Notes: generated by a model from the letters alone, not told the origin. A stretch of DNA of 64,000 bases from Microbispora hainanensis (GCF_006874475.1 NZ_VIRM01000042.1:1-64000), one strand, 5' to 3'; shown: positions 24,623 to 34,559, numbered from the stretch's first letter. Translations and numbers: made by a program.

Positions 24623-25957
24623 GTGCTCGACTCAGTTCTCGTCGCCAATCGTGGTGAAATCGCCCGCCGGATCATCCGTACGGTGCGGGGCATGGGGCTG
24701 CGCGCCATCGCGGTCCACTCCGAGGCGGACGCCGACCTGCCGTTCGTGCGTGAGGCCGACGACGCCGTGCTGCTCGGTCCCGCGAACCCGGCCCAGAGCT
24801 ACCTCGACGTCGACAAGGTCCTCCAGGCCGCCCGTACGACCGGCGCGCAGGCGATTCACCCCGGATACGGGTTCCTCGCGGAGAACGCCGCGTTCGCCCG
24901 TGCGGTGATCGACGCCGGTCTCGCCTGGATCGGCCCGGACCCCAAGGCCATCGAGCAGATGGGCGACAAGATCAACGCCCGCAACCTGATGGAGTCCGCG
25001 GGCGTGCCGGTCGCCGCCGGCACCAGGGAGCCGGTCTCCGACCTCGCGCAGGCCGAGCGGGCCGCCGAGGAGATCGGGTTCCCCGTGATGGTGAAGGCGG
25101 CCGGCGGGGGCGGCGGGATCGGCATGGGCGTGGCGCGCGACGCCGAGTCGCTGGCCAAGGCGTTCGAGCAGGCCTGCAGGGCGGCGGCCCGCTTCGGCGG
25201 CGAGCCGGCCATCCTGCTCGAGCGCTACATCGAGCGGGCCAGGCACGTCGAGGTGCAGATCCTCGGCCTCGCCGACGGCACCGTGGTCGCCCTGGGCGAG
25301 CGCGACTGCTCCGTCCAGCGGCGTCACCAGAAGGTCGTGGAGGAGAGCCCGTCCCCCGGCGTGTCCCCGGAGCTGCGCGAGCGGATGCTCGCGGCGGCCG
25401 TACGGGCGGGCGAGGCCGTGGCCTACCGCGGCGCGGGCACGGTGGAGTGCCTGGTGGACGCGGACGCCCAGGACTTCGTCTTCCTGGAGATGAACACCCG
25501 GCTCCAGGTGGAGCACCCCGTCACCGAACTGGTCACCGGTCTCGACCTCGTGGAGCACCAGATCCGGATCGCGGCCGGTGAGACCTACTCCCTCGAACCG
25601 CGCGTCAACGGCCACGCGATAGAGTTCCGCGTCTACGCCGAGGACCCCCGCAGGTTCCTGCCGGGTCCTGGCAAGATCGGCGTGTGGGAGGAGCCGGCGG
25701 GTGAGGGAGTGCGCATCGACTCGGGATATGCGGCGGGCAACACCGTCACGCCGTTCTACGATCCGCTGATGGCCAAGCTCTGTGTCGCCGGCGCCACCCG
25801 CGAGGAGGCGCTGGAGCGGGGCCGGGAGGCGGTCGCCGCGTTCCGCATCGAGGGCCCGAAGAACAACCTGCCGTTCTGCGCCGAGTTGCTCGACCATCCC
25901 GAGTTCGTGAGCGGGAACTACGACACCGGGCTGGTCTCCCGGATGAGAAAAGCCTGA
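24623..25957 (+). CDS. accC: Biotin carboxylase subunit of an acyl/acetyl-CoA carboxylase
   Basis: A 444-residue ATP-grasp enzyme that carboxylates biotin on a carrier protein. Motifs include VLVANRGEIARRIIRT at the start, HPGYGFLAENAAFA, the glycine-rich KAAGGGGGIGMG loop (about 155-166), and EMNTRLQVEHPVTELVTGLDLV with catalytic Arg/Glu. It is a free-standing AccC-type subunit, not the long actinobacterial AccA fusion. The 70-residue carrier follows after 31 bp. No carboxyltransferase lies in the window, so the acceptor CoA ester is unknown. Confidence 0.93.
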   Translation: MLDSVLVANRGEIARRIIRTVRGMGLRAIAVHSEADADLPFVREADDAVLLGPANPAQSYLDVDKVLQAARTTGAQAIHPGYGFLAENAAFARAVIDAGLAWIGPDPKAIEQMGDKINARNLMESAGVPVAAGTREPVSDLAQAERAAEEIGFPVMVKAAGGGGGIGMGVARDAESLAKAFEQACRAAARFGGEPAILLERYIERARHVEVQILGLADGTVVALGERDCSVQRRHQKVVEESPSPGVSPELRERMLAAAVRAGEAVAYRGAGTVECLVDADAQDFVFLEMNTRLQVEHPVTELVTGLDLVEHQIRIAAGETYSLEPRVNGHAIEFRVYAEDPRRFLPGPGKIGVWEEPAGEGVRIDSGYAAGNTVTPFYDPLMAKLCVAGATREEALERGREAVAAFRIEGPKNNLPFCAELLDHPEFVSGNYDTGLVSRMRKA

Positions 25958-25988
25958 TCTGCTGAATTACGTTGAGGGGAGTGCCCGG

Positions 25989-26201
25989 GTGGCCGAGGTG
26001 CGCGCCGAAATGGTGGCGAACGTCTGGAAGATCCTCGTGAGCGAGGGCGGGGTCGTCGAAGAGGGCGACACCCTGGTGATTCTGGAGTCGATGAAGATGG
26101 AGATCCCCGTCGTCGCCGAGGACGCCGGGACCGTCTCGAAGCTCCACGTGAACGAGGGTGACGTCGTCCAGGAGGGAGACCTGATCGCCGTCATCGAGTA
26201 G
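25989..26201 (+). CDS. Small biotin carboxyl carrier protein (TB7.3-like)
   Basis: A 70-residue single biotinyl domain. The biotinylation motif ESMKMEIP places the modified Lys at residue 36, exactly mid-domain, and the two half-barrel repeats around it are complete. It closely resembles the short mycobacterial carrier TB7.3, which sits in the same neighbourhood beside the sigH and pdtaS genes. It receives carboxyl groups from the biotin carboxylase encoded 31 bp upstream. Confidence 0.93.
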   Translation: MAEVRAEMVANVWKILVSEGGVVEEGDTLVILESMKMEIPVVAEDAGTVSKLHVNEGDVVQEGDLIAVIE

Positions 26202-26213
26202 CGCGGGCCGGGC

Positions 26214-26271
26214 GTTCGGAGACGGGATGTTCGGAGACGGACGTTCGGAGACGGGATGTTCAGAGACGGGA
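26214..26271 (+). repeat. 14-15 bp tandem repeat, four units
   Basis: Units GTTCGGAGACGG-- begin at 26214, 26229, 26243 and 26258. The array fills the gap between the carrier gene and the convergent thioesterase and runs over the thioesterase stop codon. A single G-to-A change in the last unit (GTTCAG) supplies that stop on the minus strand. Confidence 0.95.
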
Positions 26272-26637
26272 GAGGAACCGCTCCCGGTCGACGACGACCC
26301 GCTCGATCGTGCCCGTGGCGACCAGGGCGCCGGTCTTGTCGACGGCCCTGACGGCGAAGACGAGCCGCCTGCCGTCCACCTCCGTGAGCTCGACGCCGAT
26401 CTCGACGTGCATCCCGACCGGGCTGGGCAGCCGGTGCTCGATCAGCACCCTGGTCCCCACCGTGGTCTGCCCCGGCTCCAGCTGATGCTGGACGGCCTTG
26501 ACCGTGGCTCCCTCGGCGAACGACAGCAGCCGCGGCGTGCCCAGCACCGGCACGTCGCCGCTGCCGACCCGGATCGCCGTGTCCGAGCGCTCCACCATGA
26601 TGAGGACCTCGGCGCGCAGACCTGGAGCAACACTCAT
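26260..26637 (-). CDS. Hotdog thioesterase (FlK-like family)
   Basis: A 125-residue hotdog protein related to the thioesterase family that includes fluoroacetyl-CoA thioesterase. GTPRLLSFAEGATVKAVQ forms the central helix with a likely catalytic Glu, and VGTRVLIEHRLPSPVGM carries the conserved Thr and His. The start ATG 26637 (MSVAPGLRAEV) fits the family; the upstream extension is poor coding sequence. The last codons lie in a tandem repeat. The substrate is unknown, presumably a short acyl-CoA. Confidence 0.8.
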   Translation of the reverse strand: MSVAPGLRAEVLIMVERSDTAIRVGSGDVPVLGTPRLLSFAEGATVKAVQHQLEPGQTTVGTRVLIEHRLPSPVGMHVEIGVELTEVDGRRLVFAVRAVDKTGALVATGTIERVVVDRERFLSRL

Positions 26638-26782
26638 GCGGGTCAGCCTATTGGGTCGTCGCTCCCCGGTGCCTGCGGAGGCCGGAGGCAACTAAACGGG
26701 GCCCGGAAGCGTCTTAGATGGCAGCGGGGACTCCATTTGCTTTCCGGGCGGCCGAGGCGGGCAGCGGTTAAGGTGGTGCACT

Positions 26783-26965
26783 GTGGACCTCTACTGCGAT
26801 CACTGCGGCCGTCCGGCCTGCAGCGGTGATCACGCGGCCTGTCTGGCCGCCAGGGCGATGGAGCCACCGCGTTACTGCCCGCACTGCCGCCGCCGCATGA
26901 TCGTCCAGGTCACGCCCAGGAACTGGACGGCACGGTGCTCGGTGCACGGTAGTACGGGCGGGTAA
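26783..26965 (+). CDS. bsaP: Small zinc/iron-cysteine protein resembling biotin synthase auxiliary protein BsaP
   Basis: A 60-residue protein with two CxxC pairs (YCDHCG, YCPHCR) and a further C-x2-H near the end, separated by the strongly conserved-looking segment [22 protein letters not shown] 26783 is preceded by AAGGTGG. From memory it resembles the small mycobacterial protein beside bioB that supports biotin synthase, now called BsaP. Here it lies about 4 kb from bioB and on the opposite strand. The family assignment rests on recalled similarity, so it is less certain than the gene itself. Confidence 0.68.
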   Translation: MDLYCDHCGRPACSGDHAACLAARAMEPPRYCPHCRRRMIVQVTPRNWTARCSVHGSTGG

Positions 26966-27109
26966 CAGGTAGGCTCGACCTTCGATCCCCCGAGCCTGGA
27001 TCCCTTACGCGTACAGGGTTCCGTGAAGTTGTCGTTATCAACCCGCGACACGAACCTGCTTTGTTGGACACCTTCGGGGGTCGATTGACTTAGGGGGTAC
27101 GGGGCGCAA

Positions 27110-28849
27110 ATGGTGGCCCAAGGTATGACCCTGGCTGGGCGTTACCGGTTGGACGCCCGGCTCGGCGCCGGGGGCATGGGCGAGGTATGGCGTGGTGAGG
27201 ACACCGTCCTCGCGCGTACCGTCGCCGTCAAGGTGCTTCTCCCCGGTCGTCTCGACGACCCTGGATTCGCCGTCCGCTTCCAGGGCGAGGCGCGCGCGAT
27301 GGCGACCATCAACCACCCCGGTGTCGTCGACGTCTACGACTACGGGGTCACCGAGGTCCCCGGCGACGGGTCCACCGCGTACCTTGTCATGCGGTTCGTC
27401 GACGGCGAGCCGCTCGACCGCCTGCTGATGCGCCTCGGCCGCATCGGCGCCGAGCCCGCGATGGAGCTCATCGCGCAGGCGGCCTCCGCCCTCCAGGCCG
27501 TGCACGAGCGGGGGATCGTGCACCGGGACGTCAAGCCGGGCAACCTGCTGGTGCGGTCCGACGGCACGCTGGTGCTGACCGACTTCGGCATCGCCCGCGC
27601 CGACCAGGGCAGCCGCCTCACCGACGCCGGAATGGTGCTCGGCACCGCGGCCTACTGCGCGCCGGAGCAGGCCGAGGGCGCTCCGGTCACGCCCGCCGTC
27701 GACATCTACGCGCTGGGCGTGGTGGCGTACGAGTGCCTGGCCGGGCAGCGTCCCTTCGACGGCGACTCGCCGGTGACGATCGCGCTCAAGCACATCCGCG
27801 AGGAGCCGCCGCCGCTGCCGCCGGACGTGCCGCCCGCCGTCCGGGCCATCGTCGAACGGGCCATGTCGAAGGATCCGGCGCGCCGCTGGCCGTCCGCCGC
27901 CGCGATGAGCCAGGCCGCCCGGCAGTCGGTGCTGCCTCCCGGTGCCGCGATGCCCGGCGCCGTGCTCCCGGACGCCGCGCCCGGCTATGGCCCGCAGGGT
28001 CTCGCCGGAGGGGGATACGGCCCGCAGGGCGTCACGGGGGCCCCGGCCTCCACCGGCATGGGGGCCCTGCCTCCGCCCACGGGCGCGGCCACCCAGGCAC
28101 ACCCCTACCAGGGCGGGCAGGAGGCCGTGCCGGCCACCGGCGCCACTTACCGCGTCACGCGGGAGTCGTGGAACGACGCCCCGGCCGTGCCGCCGACGAC
28201 CGTCGCCTCCGCGCAGCAGCAGGGCTCCCGTACGGCGCGGCGCGCGGCGCAGCGGTCCAAGAGCGGCAAGGGGCTGCCCGTCGCGGCCGGTGTGGCCGCG
28301 TTCGCCGTCGTCGGCGGTCTGGCCGTCCTCGGCATCAACATGGCCTCGGCCGGGCCGGGCGTCGCCGAGTCGCCCGCTCCGTCCCTGACGGTGGCCACCA
28401 CTGACCCGTCCCCGAGCGCGACACGGACCCGCAACCCGCGGCCCTCCGCGAGCCCGTCCCACGAGGTGCCGGTGACGCAGCCGAGCCCGCCTCCCAGGAC
28501 GAGGAAGCCGAGCCCCACGCCGAGCCCTACTCCCAGCCCGACACCGAGCCCCACCGCCTCCCCGACGCCCTCGCCGAGCCAGACGAAGGGCCTCGTCAAG
28601 GTGCCCGATCTCAAGGGCCTGCCCGAGAGCTCCGCGCTGGCGCGCCTCAACATGCTGGGTCTCAGCCCGAAGCCCGCCTACGACGGCGAGGGGGACTGCA
28701 AGGGAACGGTCGTCAACCAGAAGCCGGCCGCGAACACGATGGTCAAGGAGGGCACGGCGGTCACATTCACCGTGAAGAAGGACTGCCCGCCCCCCTCGCC
28801 CAGCCCGTCGCCCAGCGTGGGCGGGAGCCGCTCTCCCGCGGCGTCCTGA
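27110..28849 (+). CDS. Serine/threonine protein kinase with one PASTA domain
   Basis: A 579-residue membrane-anchored Hanks-type kinase. The kinase domain (about 8-270) shows GAGGMGEVW, AVKVLLPG (ATP Lys), HRDVKPGN with catalytic Asp near 140, and DFGIAR. A Pro/Gly-rich linker, one membrane helix (about 387-408), a Pro/Ser/Thr stalk with many PSPTP repeats, and one extracellular PASTA domain (about 493-562) follow. PASTA domains bind peptidoglycan fragments, so a wall-sensing role is likely; PknB itself carries several PASTA units. ATG 27125 is an alternative start. It stands alone. Confidence 0.93.
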   Translation: MVAQGMTLAGRYRLDARLGAGGMGEVWRGEDTVLARTVAVKVLLPGRLDDPGFAVRFQGEARAMATINHPGVVDVYDYGVTEVPGDGSTAYLVMRFVDGEPLDRLLMRLGRIGAEPAMELIAQAASALQAVHERGIVHRDVKPGNLLVRSDGTLVLTDFGIARADQGSRLTDAGMVLGTAAYCAPEQAEGAPVTPAVDIYALGVVAYECLAGQRPFDGDSPVTIALKHIREEPPPLPPDVPPAVRAIVERAMSKDPARRWPSAAAMSQAARQSVLPPGAAMPGAVLPDAAPGYGPQGLAGGGYGPQGVTGAPASTGMGALPPPTGAATQAHPYQGGQEAVPATGATYRVTRESWNDAPAVPPTTVASAQQQGSRTARRAAQRSKSGKGLPVAAGVAAFAVVGGLAVLGINMASAGPGVAESPAPSLTVATTDPSPSATRTRNPRPSASPSHEVPVTQPSPPPRTRKPSPTPSPTPSPTPSPTASPTPSPSQTKGLVKVPDLKGLPESSALARLNMLGLSPKPAYDGEGDCKGTVVNQKPAANTMVKEGTAVTFTVKKDCPPPSPSPSPSVGGSRSPAAS

Positions 28850-28862
28850 GGCAGGCCGGACG

Positions 28863-28895
28863 GGAGCCCCGCGCGACGGACGTACGCGGGGCTCC
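28863..28895. terminator. Bidirectional hairpin
   Basis: GGAGCCCCGCG (28863-28873) pairs perfectly with CGCGGGGCTCC (28885-28895), between the convergent kinase and thiamine-diphosphate enzyme genes. Confidence 0.8.
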
Positions 28896-28916
28896 GCCGG
28901 TGGTCACACCCCGTCG

Positions 28917-30563
28917 TTACACCCCGGTCGTGTTGCGCGGGTAGGCGATCGCCGGGTCGGTGGCGATGTTCACCAGGTAGGGCACGCCGGAGTCGAAGGC
29001 GCGGCGCAGCGCCGGGCCGATCTCGTCCGGCGACGTGACGAGCTCCCCGCCGCCGCCGAGCGCGGTCACGACCTGGTCATAACGGCACTGCGGCTGGAGC
29101 TCGGCCGCCACGTCGTAGCCGTACAGCATCTGCATGGGGTGCTTCTCCAGGCCCCACATGCCGTTGTTGCCGCAGATCATGACGACCGGCAGGCGGTGGC
29201 GGACCAGCGTGTCGACGTCCATCAGTGAAAAGCCCGCCGCGCCGTCGCCGAGCAGCAGCACGACCTGCGACGACGGCCGCGCGAGACGTGCCGCGATGGA
29301 GTAGCCGAGCCCGGTGCCGAGGCAGCCGTACGGGCCGGGGTCGAGCCAGTTGCCGGGCCTGCGCGGCTCGACGTACTTGCCGGCGTAGGAGACGAAGTCG
29401 CCGCCGTCGCCGATGACGACCGCGTCGTCGGCGAGCACCTTGTTCAGCTCGCCATAGATGCGCATCGGGTGGATCGGGTCGGCGTCCGACTCCAGCAGGG
29501 GGGCGTCCCCGGCGATCGCCGCCGCCGCGGCCTCGCTCAGCCTGCTCACCCACGGCTCGTACGCCTTGGGGTTCACCCCGGCGGCCCCGCAGGCGGCCGA
29601 CAGGCCCCAGAAGATGACCGACAGGTCGCCGGCGGCCGAGCCGGACAGGCCGGTGTGCGTGGCGAGCTGCGAGGGCGCGTCGGCGATGTGCACGACCCTG
29701 GCGAGCGGTGCGCCCTCCTTGCCGCCGAACCAGCCGTACGCGAGCCGGAAGTCGAGCGGGGTGCCGACGACGATGACGAGGTCGGCCTGGCCGAAGGCGA
29801 CGCCCCGGGCGCGGGTGACCAGCAACTCGTGCCCGGAGGGCAGGATGCCGCGGCCCTGGCCGTTCGGGACGACGGGCAGGCGCCACTCCTCGGCGAAGTC
29901 GCGCGCGGCCTCCTCGGCGCGCTCCATCCAGACGTCGGAGCCGAGCACGAGCACCGGGCGCTCGGCCTCGGCGAGCAGCCGCGCGATGCCGGCGAGGGCC
30001 TCGGAGTCGGGCTCGAGGGGCGACGGGGTCAGCGTCTCCGACATGTACTCGGGCGACGGGGAGAACAGGTCGTCCATGTAGACGTCCAGGAACACCGGGC
30101 CGCGGTGCGGGGCCAGGGCGGTCCTGAAGGCCATCTCGACGTCCTGCCCGATGGAGTCCGCACCCGACCCGGTGAAGGCGAGCTTGGTGATGGGCGCGAA
30201 CAGCGGCGGATGGTCCATCTCCTGCAGCGCCCCGGAGCCCCAGCGGGAGCGCGGGGCGCGCCCGCCGAGCACGACGACCGGGGAGCCGTTGAAGTGGGCG
30301 GTCGCGACCCCCGAGACGCCGTTGGTGACGCCGGGGCCGGCCGTGAGCACGGCGAGGCCGGGCTTGCGGGCGAGCCGGGCCGTCGCCTCGGCCGCGAACA
30401 CCGCGCTCTGCTCGTGGCGCACGTCCAGGATGCGCATGTTCTGATGGACGGCCCCGTCGTACAGGGGGAAGACGTGCCCACCGGACAGCGTGAACATCGT
30501 GTCCACGCCGTAGGCCTGGGAGACGGCGACGGCGATGTCGCCTGCGTGTTTGGGGGACTCCAT
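28917..30563 (-). CDS. Thiamine-diphosphate-dependent enzyme, acetolactate-synthase-like
   Basis: A 548-residue three-domain enzyme. The pyrimidine-binding domain includes the catalytic Glu in VRHEQSAVF (Glu51) and TAGPGVTNGVSG; the diphosphate domain carries GDGAAGFSLMDVDTLVRHRLP and ICGNNGMWG with the cofactor Mg ligands (near 435-465). It belongs to the acetolactate synthase/oxalyl-CoA decarboxylase group, but it is not obviously the biosynthetic IlvB: no small subunit is next to it. The product cannot be named. It lies downstream of bioB after a 214-bp gap in which I see no gene or recognisable riboswitch. Confidence 0.85.
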   Translation of the reverse strand: MESPKHAGDIAVAVSQAYGVDTMFTLSGGHVFPLYDGAVHQNMRILDVRHEQSAVFAAEATARLARKPGLAVLTAGPGVTNGVSGVATAHFNGSPVVVLGGRAPRSRWGSGALQEMDHPPLFAPITKLAFTGSGADSIGQDVEMAFRTALAPHRGPVFLDVYMDDLFSPSPEYMSETLTPSPLEPDSEALAGIARLLAEAERPVLVLGSDVWMERAEEAARDFAEEWRLPVVPNGQGRGILPSGHELLVTRARGVAFGQADLVIVVGTPLDFRLAYGWFGGKEGAPLARVVHIADAPSQLATHTGLSGSAAGDLSVIFWGLSAACGAAGVNPKAYEPWVSRLSEAAAAAIAGDAPLLESDADPIHPMRIYGELNKVLADDAVVIGDGGDFVSYAGKYVEPRRPGNWLDPGPYGCLGTGLGYSIAARLARPSSQVVLLLGDGAAGFSLMDVDTLVRHRLPVVMICGNNGMWGLEKHPMQMLYGYDVAAELQPQCRYDQVVTALGGGGELVTSPDEIGPALRRAFDSGVPYLVNIATDPAIAYPRNTTGV

Positions 30564-30777
30564 ACGGTGAAACCTACCAGTCGGTCACTTTGGGGGTGTT
30601 TCAGAAGTCATGCCCTGTCGCGCGCCGGGCAGCACCTCGACACTCCCTTCGGAACAGGGGACGGCCGATGCCCTCCAGCCACAGGAGAACCTCGGTCACT
30701 CCCGCTGATGCCCGGTGTCGCCGCGGCTACTCCGCCCCCGCAGGCTGGGATTCCAGCCGGTCGCCCGCGAGTGGGCG

Positions 30778-31776
30778 TCAGAGGGTCTGGGAGAGCGCCT
30801 TGATGGGCATCCTGAGGCCGGCGAGCAGCTCCAGGTCGCGCTCGGGCGCGCGGCCCAGGGTGGTCAGGTAGTTGCCGACGATGATGGCGTTGACGCCGCC
30901 CAGCATGCCGTCCCTCGTGCCGAGGTCGCCCAGGGTGAGCTCGCGGCCCCCGGCGTAGCGCAGGATCGTACGCGGCAGGGCGAGGCGGAACGTGCCGATC
31001 GTCTTCAGCGCCTCGGTGCCCGGTAGGAGGGGCTGGTCGGCGAACGGCGTGCCCGGTCGGGGGTTGAGGAAGTTGAGCGGCACCTCGTCGGGCGCCAGCT
31101 CGCCCAGCTGGGCGGCGAACTCGGCCCGCTGCTCCAGCGTCTCTCCCATGCCGACGATGCCGCCGCAGCACAGCTCCATGCCCGCCTCACGAACCATGAG
31201 GCAGGTGTCCCAGCGCTCCTCCCAGGTGTGCGTGGTGACCACGCGGGGGAAGTGCGACCGGGCGGTCTCCAGGTTGTGGTTGTAGCGGTGGACCCCCATC
31301 TCGGCCAGTTCGTCCACCTGCGCCTGGGTGAGCATGCCGAGGGAGCAGGCCACGTTGATGTCGACCGCCTCGCGGATCGCCTTGACGCCCTCGCGCACCT
31401 GGTCCATCAGCCGCGGGTCGGGTCCGCGTACGGCCGCGACGATGCAGAACTCCGTCGCCCCGGTCGCGGCCGTCTCGACGGCCGCCCGGACGAGCGAGGG
31501 GATGTCGAGCCAGGCCGCGCGCACCGGCGAGGAGAACTGGCCGGACTGCGAGCAGAAGTGGCAGTCCTCCGGGCAACCGCCGGTCTTCAGCGAGACGATG
31601 CCCTCCACCTCGACCTCGGGACCGCACCACTTCATCCGCACCTCGTGCGCCAGCGCGAGCAGGCCGGGCAGGCGCTCGTCGGGCAGCGTCAGGCACTCGA
31701 GCGCCTGGGCCGCGTCGAGACCCCTGCCCTCGTCCAGAACCCGAACGCGGGCGATCTCCAGGATGTCGGTCGTCAC
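30778..31776 (-). CDS. bioB: Biotin synthase
   Basis: A 332-residue radical-SAM enzyme inserting sulfur into dethiobiotin. The 4Fe-4S motif is Cys68-x3-Cys72-x2-Cys75 ([12 protein letters not shown]), and cluster-two ligands appear in the barrel (for example CIVAAVRGP and NVACSLGM). GTG 31776 has AGGGGAG six bases upstream. It is the last gene of bioF-gntR-bioD-bioB, 34 bp after bioD. A probable auxiliary protein for this enzyme, BsaP-like, is at 26783. Confidence 0.95.
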   Translation of the reverse strand: MTTDILEIARVRVLDEGRGLDAAQALECLTLPDERLPGLLALAHEVRMKWCGPEVEVEGIVSLKTGGCPEDCHFCSQSGQFSSPVRAAWLDIPSLVRAAVETAATGATEFCIVAAVRGPDPRLMDQVREGVKAIREAVDINVACSLGMLTQAQVDELAEMGVHRYNHNLETARSHFPRVVTTHTWEERWDTCLMVREAGMELCCGGIVGMGETLEQRAEFAAQLGELAPDEVPLNFLNPRPGTPFADQPLLPGTEALKTIGTFRLALPRTILRYAGGRELTLGDLGTRDGMLGGVNAIIVGNYLTTLGRAPERDLELLAGLRMPIKALSQTL

Positions 31777-31810
31777 GCGGCACTCCCCTGGGTCCTCGGC
31801 GTCACTCCTG

Positions 31811-32533
31811 TCACAGGGGCAGCTTAAAGGTCGAGCGGAACGCGGCCGGGTCGAACATGCCGCCGAGGGTGGGCGCGAGCCCGGCGTGGGCGGTGCGGGC
31901 GAACGCCTCCCGGCCGAGCGTGCCCGCGCCCTCCGGCAGCGCGCCCGACAGCGGCCGGGCGGCGAGCATCTCCAGGTCGGCGACGTTCGACCGCTCGGCG
32001 AGCCCCGGATCGGCCGGCCACGACCCGATCACCACGCCCGCCGGGTCGAGGCCCCGGCCCGCCATGGCTTCGAGCGTCAGCGCCGTGTGGTTGAGCGTGC
32101 CCAGGGCGGCGCGCGTCACCACGAGGACGGGGGCGTGCAGCCGCCGCGCCAGGTCGGCGAGCGTGCCGCCCTCCTCGTCGTAGCGGACCAGCAGGCCCCC
32201 GGCGCCCTCGACGAGGACCAGCCGGTGCGACTCGGCCAGCTCCTCGATCCGCGCCGCCGCCGACGTGAGCGACAGCGGCGGCATGCCGGAGACGCGGGCC
32301 GCCGCGGCGGGGGAGAGCGGATCGGGATACCGCGCCATCTCGAAGGTCGTCGTCACCCCCGACAGGCGGATCACCTCGTCGAGGTCCCCCGGTTCCCCGG
32401 CCGCCACCCCGGTCTGCGCCGGCTTCACCACCGCGACCGTAGCGCCCCGCTCAAGGGCCAGGACGGCCACCGCGGCCGTCACCACCGTCTTCCCGACCCC
32501 GGTGTCCGTCCCTGTCACAACGAGAACACTCAT
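31811..32533 (-). CDS. bioD: Dethiobiotin synthetase
   Basis: A 240-residue ATP-dependent ligase closing the ureido ring of biotin. The P-loop GTDTGVGKT occupies residues 8-16, followed by KPAQTG with the substrate-binding Lys, and [11 protein letters not shown] in the middle. It is 45 bp downstream of the regulator gene and 34 bp upstream of bioB in the same direction. bioA, which makes its substrate, is not in the window. Confidence 0.95.
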   Translation of the reverse strand: MSVLVVTGTDTGVGKTVVTAAVAVLALERGATVAVVKPAQTGVAAGEPGDLDEVIRLSGVTTTFEMARYPDPLSPAAAARVSGMPPLSLTSAAARIEELAESHRLVLVEGAGGLLVRYDEEGGTLADLARRLHAPVLVVTRAALGTLNHTALTLEAMAGRGLDPAGVVIGSWPADPGLAERSNVADLEMLAARPLSGALPEGAGTLGREAFARTAHAGLAPTLGGMFDPAAFRSTFKLPL

Positions 32534-32578
32534 GCCCGCGAGGGTAGAGCCTGACCGCCCGCGAGGCGGGAGACATGA

Positions 32579-33307
32579 TCAGGGGCGGCGGAGGCGGGTG
32601 ACGAACTTGTAGCGGTCGCCGCGGTAGAGCGACTGGGCGTACTCGACCGGGTTGCCGTCGGCGTCGAAGGCGTGCCGGGTCAGCAGCAGCATGGGCAGGC
32701 CGACGTCCACGCCCAGCACCTGGGCGTCGTACGGCGTGGCGAGCACGGTCTCTATGACCTCCTCGGCGTCGGTCAGCCGCACGTTGTAGGCGTTGTGCAG
32801 CGTCTCGTACAGGGAGGAGTGCACCTCCAGTTCGCGCCGCAGGCGGGGGAACCTGCGGGCGGACAGGTGCGTGGTGTCGATGGACATCGGCTCGCCGTTG
32901 GCCAGGCGCAGGCGGTGGATCCGCAGGACCCGGCTGCCGGGGTTGATGGCCAGCCGCCGCCCGAGCGCCTCGTCGGCCGTGATGTAGCTGATGTCGAGGA
33001 TCTTGGTGTCCGGCTCCAGGCCGACCGTGCGCAGGTCACCGGTATAGGAGGTGAGCTGCAGGACCTGGGCGACCTTGGGCTGGGCGACGAACGTGCCCTT
33101 GCCCTGGATGCGCAGCAGCCTCCCCTCGACCACGAGCTCCGAGAGCGCCTGCCGGACCGTCGTCCGGGATGTCTCGAAGCGCACCGCCAGGGCGCGCTCG
33201 GGCGGGAGCGCGCTGCCCGCGGGCAGGCTCTTGGTGAGCTCCAGAAGACTGCGCTTCACGTCGTAGTACTTCGGAACCCGGGGAGAGTCCTCGCTGTGCT
33301 CCGTCAC
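32579..33307 (-). CDS. GntR/HutC-family regulator resembling DasR
   Basis: A 242-residue protein with an N-terminal GntR winged helix (about 10-75; [20 protein letters not shown]) and a C-terminal UTRA ligand domain. Over its whole length it resembles DasR, the N-acetylglucosamine-phosphate-responsive regulator: VPKYY near the start, [26 protein letters not shown] and the ending [15 protein letters not shown]. Unlike dasR it lies inside the biotin operon, with a GTGA overlap with bioF upstream and bioD downstream. Its ligand may be a sugar phosphate or something else; I infer that it links biotin supply to another signal. Confidence 0.88.
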   Translation of the reverse strand: MTEHSEDSPRVPKYYDVKRSLLELTKSLPAGSALPPERALAVRFETSRTTVRQALSELVVEGRLLRIQGKGTFVAQPKVAQVLQLTSYTGDLRTVGLEPDTKILDISYITADEALGRRLAINPGSRVLRIHRLRLANGEPMSIDTTHLSARRFPRLRRELEVHSSLYETLHNAYNVRLTDAEEVIETVLATPYDAQVLGVDVGLPMLLLTRHAFDADGNPVEYAQSLYRGDRYKFVTRLRRP

Positions 33308-34491
33308 CTGTCCACCCTCAACTCGGCCACATCGCCCAACTCAGGCAACATCGTCAACTGGGCCACAGCGGTGAGCGCACCCCGGACCACCGCGAGATCA
33401 TCGGACCCCAAATCGGCCCTCGCGGTCAACCGCAAACAGGACCGGCCCCGAGGCACCGACGGTGGGCGGAAGCATCCCACGCGGACCCCGAGTTCCGCAC
33501 ACAGGGCTGCCGCCGACAGGGCGAGCCCGGGCGAGCCGAGCACGACCGGCACGACGGCGGCCGCCGGATCGGCCGTCTCCAGGCCGAGCTCGCGGGCCAG
33601 CGCGGCCAGTTCCCCGGCTCTCGAACGGGCGCGTCCGGGCAGGTCAGCGGCGCTTTCCAGGATATCGACAGCGGCCAGGGCGGCACCGGCGCAGGTCGGG
33701 GCGAGGCCGGTGTCGAAGATGAACGACCGGCCGGTGTCCACGAGCGTGCCGATCACCTCGGGGGCGCCCAGAACCGCGCCGCCCTGTGATCCGAGAGACT
33801 TCGACAACGTGACGGTTCTCACAATGTCCGCACAGCCGGCGAGGCCCGCCGCGTGCACGGCGCCCCTGCCGTGGTCGCCCACCACGCCGAGCGCGTGGGC
33901 CTCGTCCACCACCAGCAGCGCGCCGTGCCGTACGGCGGCCTTGTGGAGGGCGCGCAGCGGCGCGAGGTCGCCGTCGACGGAGAAGACGGCGTCGGTGACG
34001 ACGAGGGCGTGCTCCTCGGCACGCCCGGCCAGGGCCTTGTCCACCGCCTCCGCGTCCCCGTGCGGCGTCACCACGACCCGCGACCGCGACAGCCGGCAGG
34101 CGTCCACGATCGAGGCGTGGTTGCCGGCGTCCGAGACGATCAGACCGCCCCGCCCGAGGGCGGCGACCGCCGCGAGGTTGGCGAGATAGCCCGAGGAGAA
34201 CACCAGGGCCCCGGCCGCTCCGGTGAACGCGGCGAGCCGGTCCTCCAGCTCGGCGTGGAGCCGGGTGGAGCCGGTGACCAGACGTGACCCCGTCGAGCCT
34301 GCTCCCCACTCCCTGGTGGCCCGTACGGCCGCCTCGACGAGCCGCTCGTCCCGCGAGAGCCCCAGATAGTCGTTGGAGGCCAGGTCGAGCAGGCCGTCGT
34401 GGCCGGGCGTGCGCGGACGGAGAACGCGGCGCAGGCCCGCCGCCTCCCGCTCGGCGGCGGCCGCGCGCAGTCTGTCCAACGGCCCTGTCAT
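33304..34491 (-). CDS. bioF: 8-amino-7-oxononanoate synthase
   Basis: A 395-residue PLP enzyme joining pimeloyl thioester and alanine in biotin synthesis. Conserved parts are [12 protein letters not shown] near the N-terminus, the [11 protein letters not shown] segment, [10 protein letters not shown], and the cofactor Lys in [14 protein letters not shown] (about residue 230). I prefer ATG 34491 (MTGPLDRL); ATG 34500 adds three residues. Neither has a clear ribosome site. It is the first gene of the biotin operon and diverges from pdtaS, so the promoters of the two must lie close together or overlap. Confidence 0.93.
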   Translation of the reverse strand: MTGPLDRLRAAAAEREAAGLRRVLRPRTPGHDGLLDLASNDYLGLSRDERLVEAAVRATREWGAGSTGSRLVTGSTRLHAELEDRLAAFTGAAGALVFSSGYLANLAAVAALGRGGLIVSDAGNHASIVDACRLSRSRVVVTPHGDAEAVDKALAGRAEEHALVVTDAVFSVDGDLAPLRALHKAAVRHGALLVVDEAHALGVVGDHGRGAVHAAGLAGCADIVRTVTLSKSLGSQGGAVLGAPEVIGTLVDTGRSFIFDTGLAPTCAGAALAAVDILESAADLPGRARSRAGELAALARELGLETADPAAAVVPVVLGSPGLALSAAALCAELGVRVGCFRPPSVPRGRSCLRLTARADLGSDDLAVVRGALTAVAQLTMLPELGDVAELRVDR

Positions 34492-34559
34492 GAGGTGCAT
34501 CTTGCCAGGTGGCGATGGTCGATTCGCTTTCGACCCGGACGGCGGCGCATCATGCAGTC

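Noticed and set aside
30564..30777. Possible riboswitch in the gap between bioB and the thiamine-diphosphate enzyme
   Set aside because: I looked for cobalamin- and TPP-type core motifs on the minus strand and found only loose GGGAGTG repeats; no convincing conserved core.
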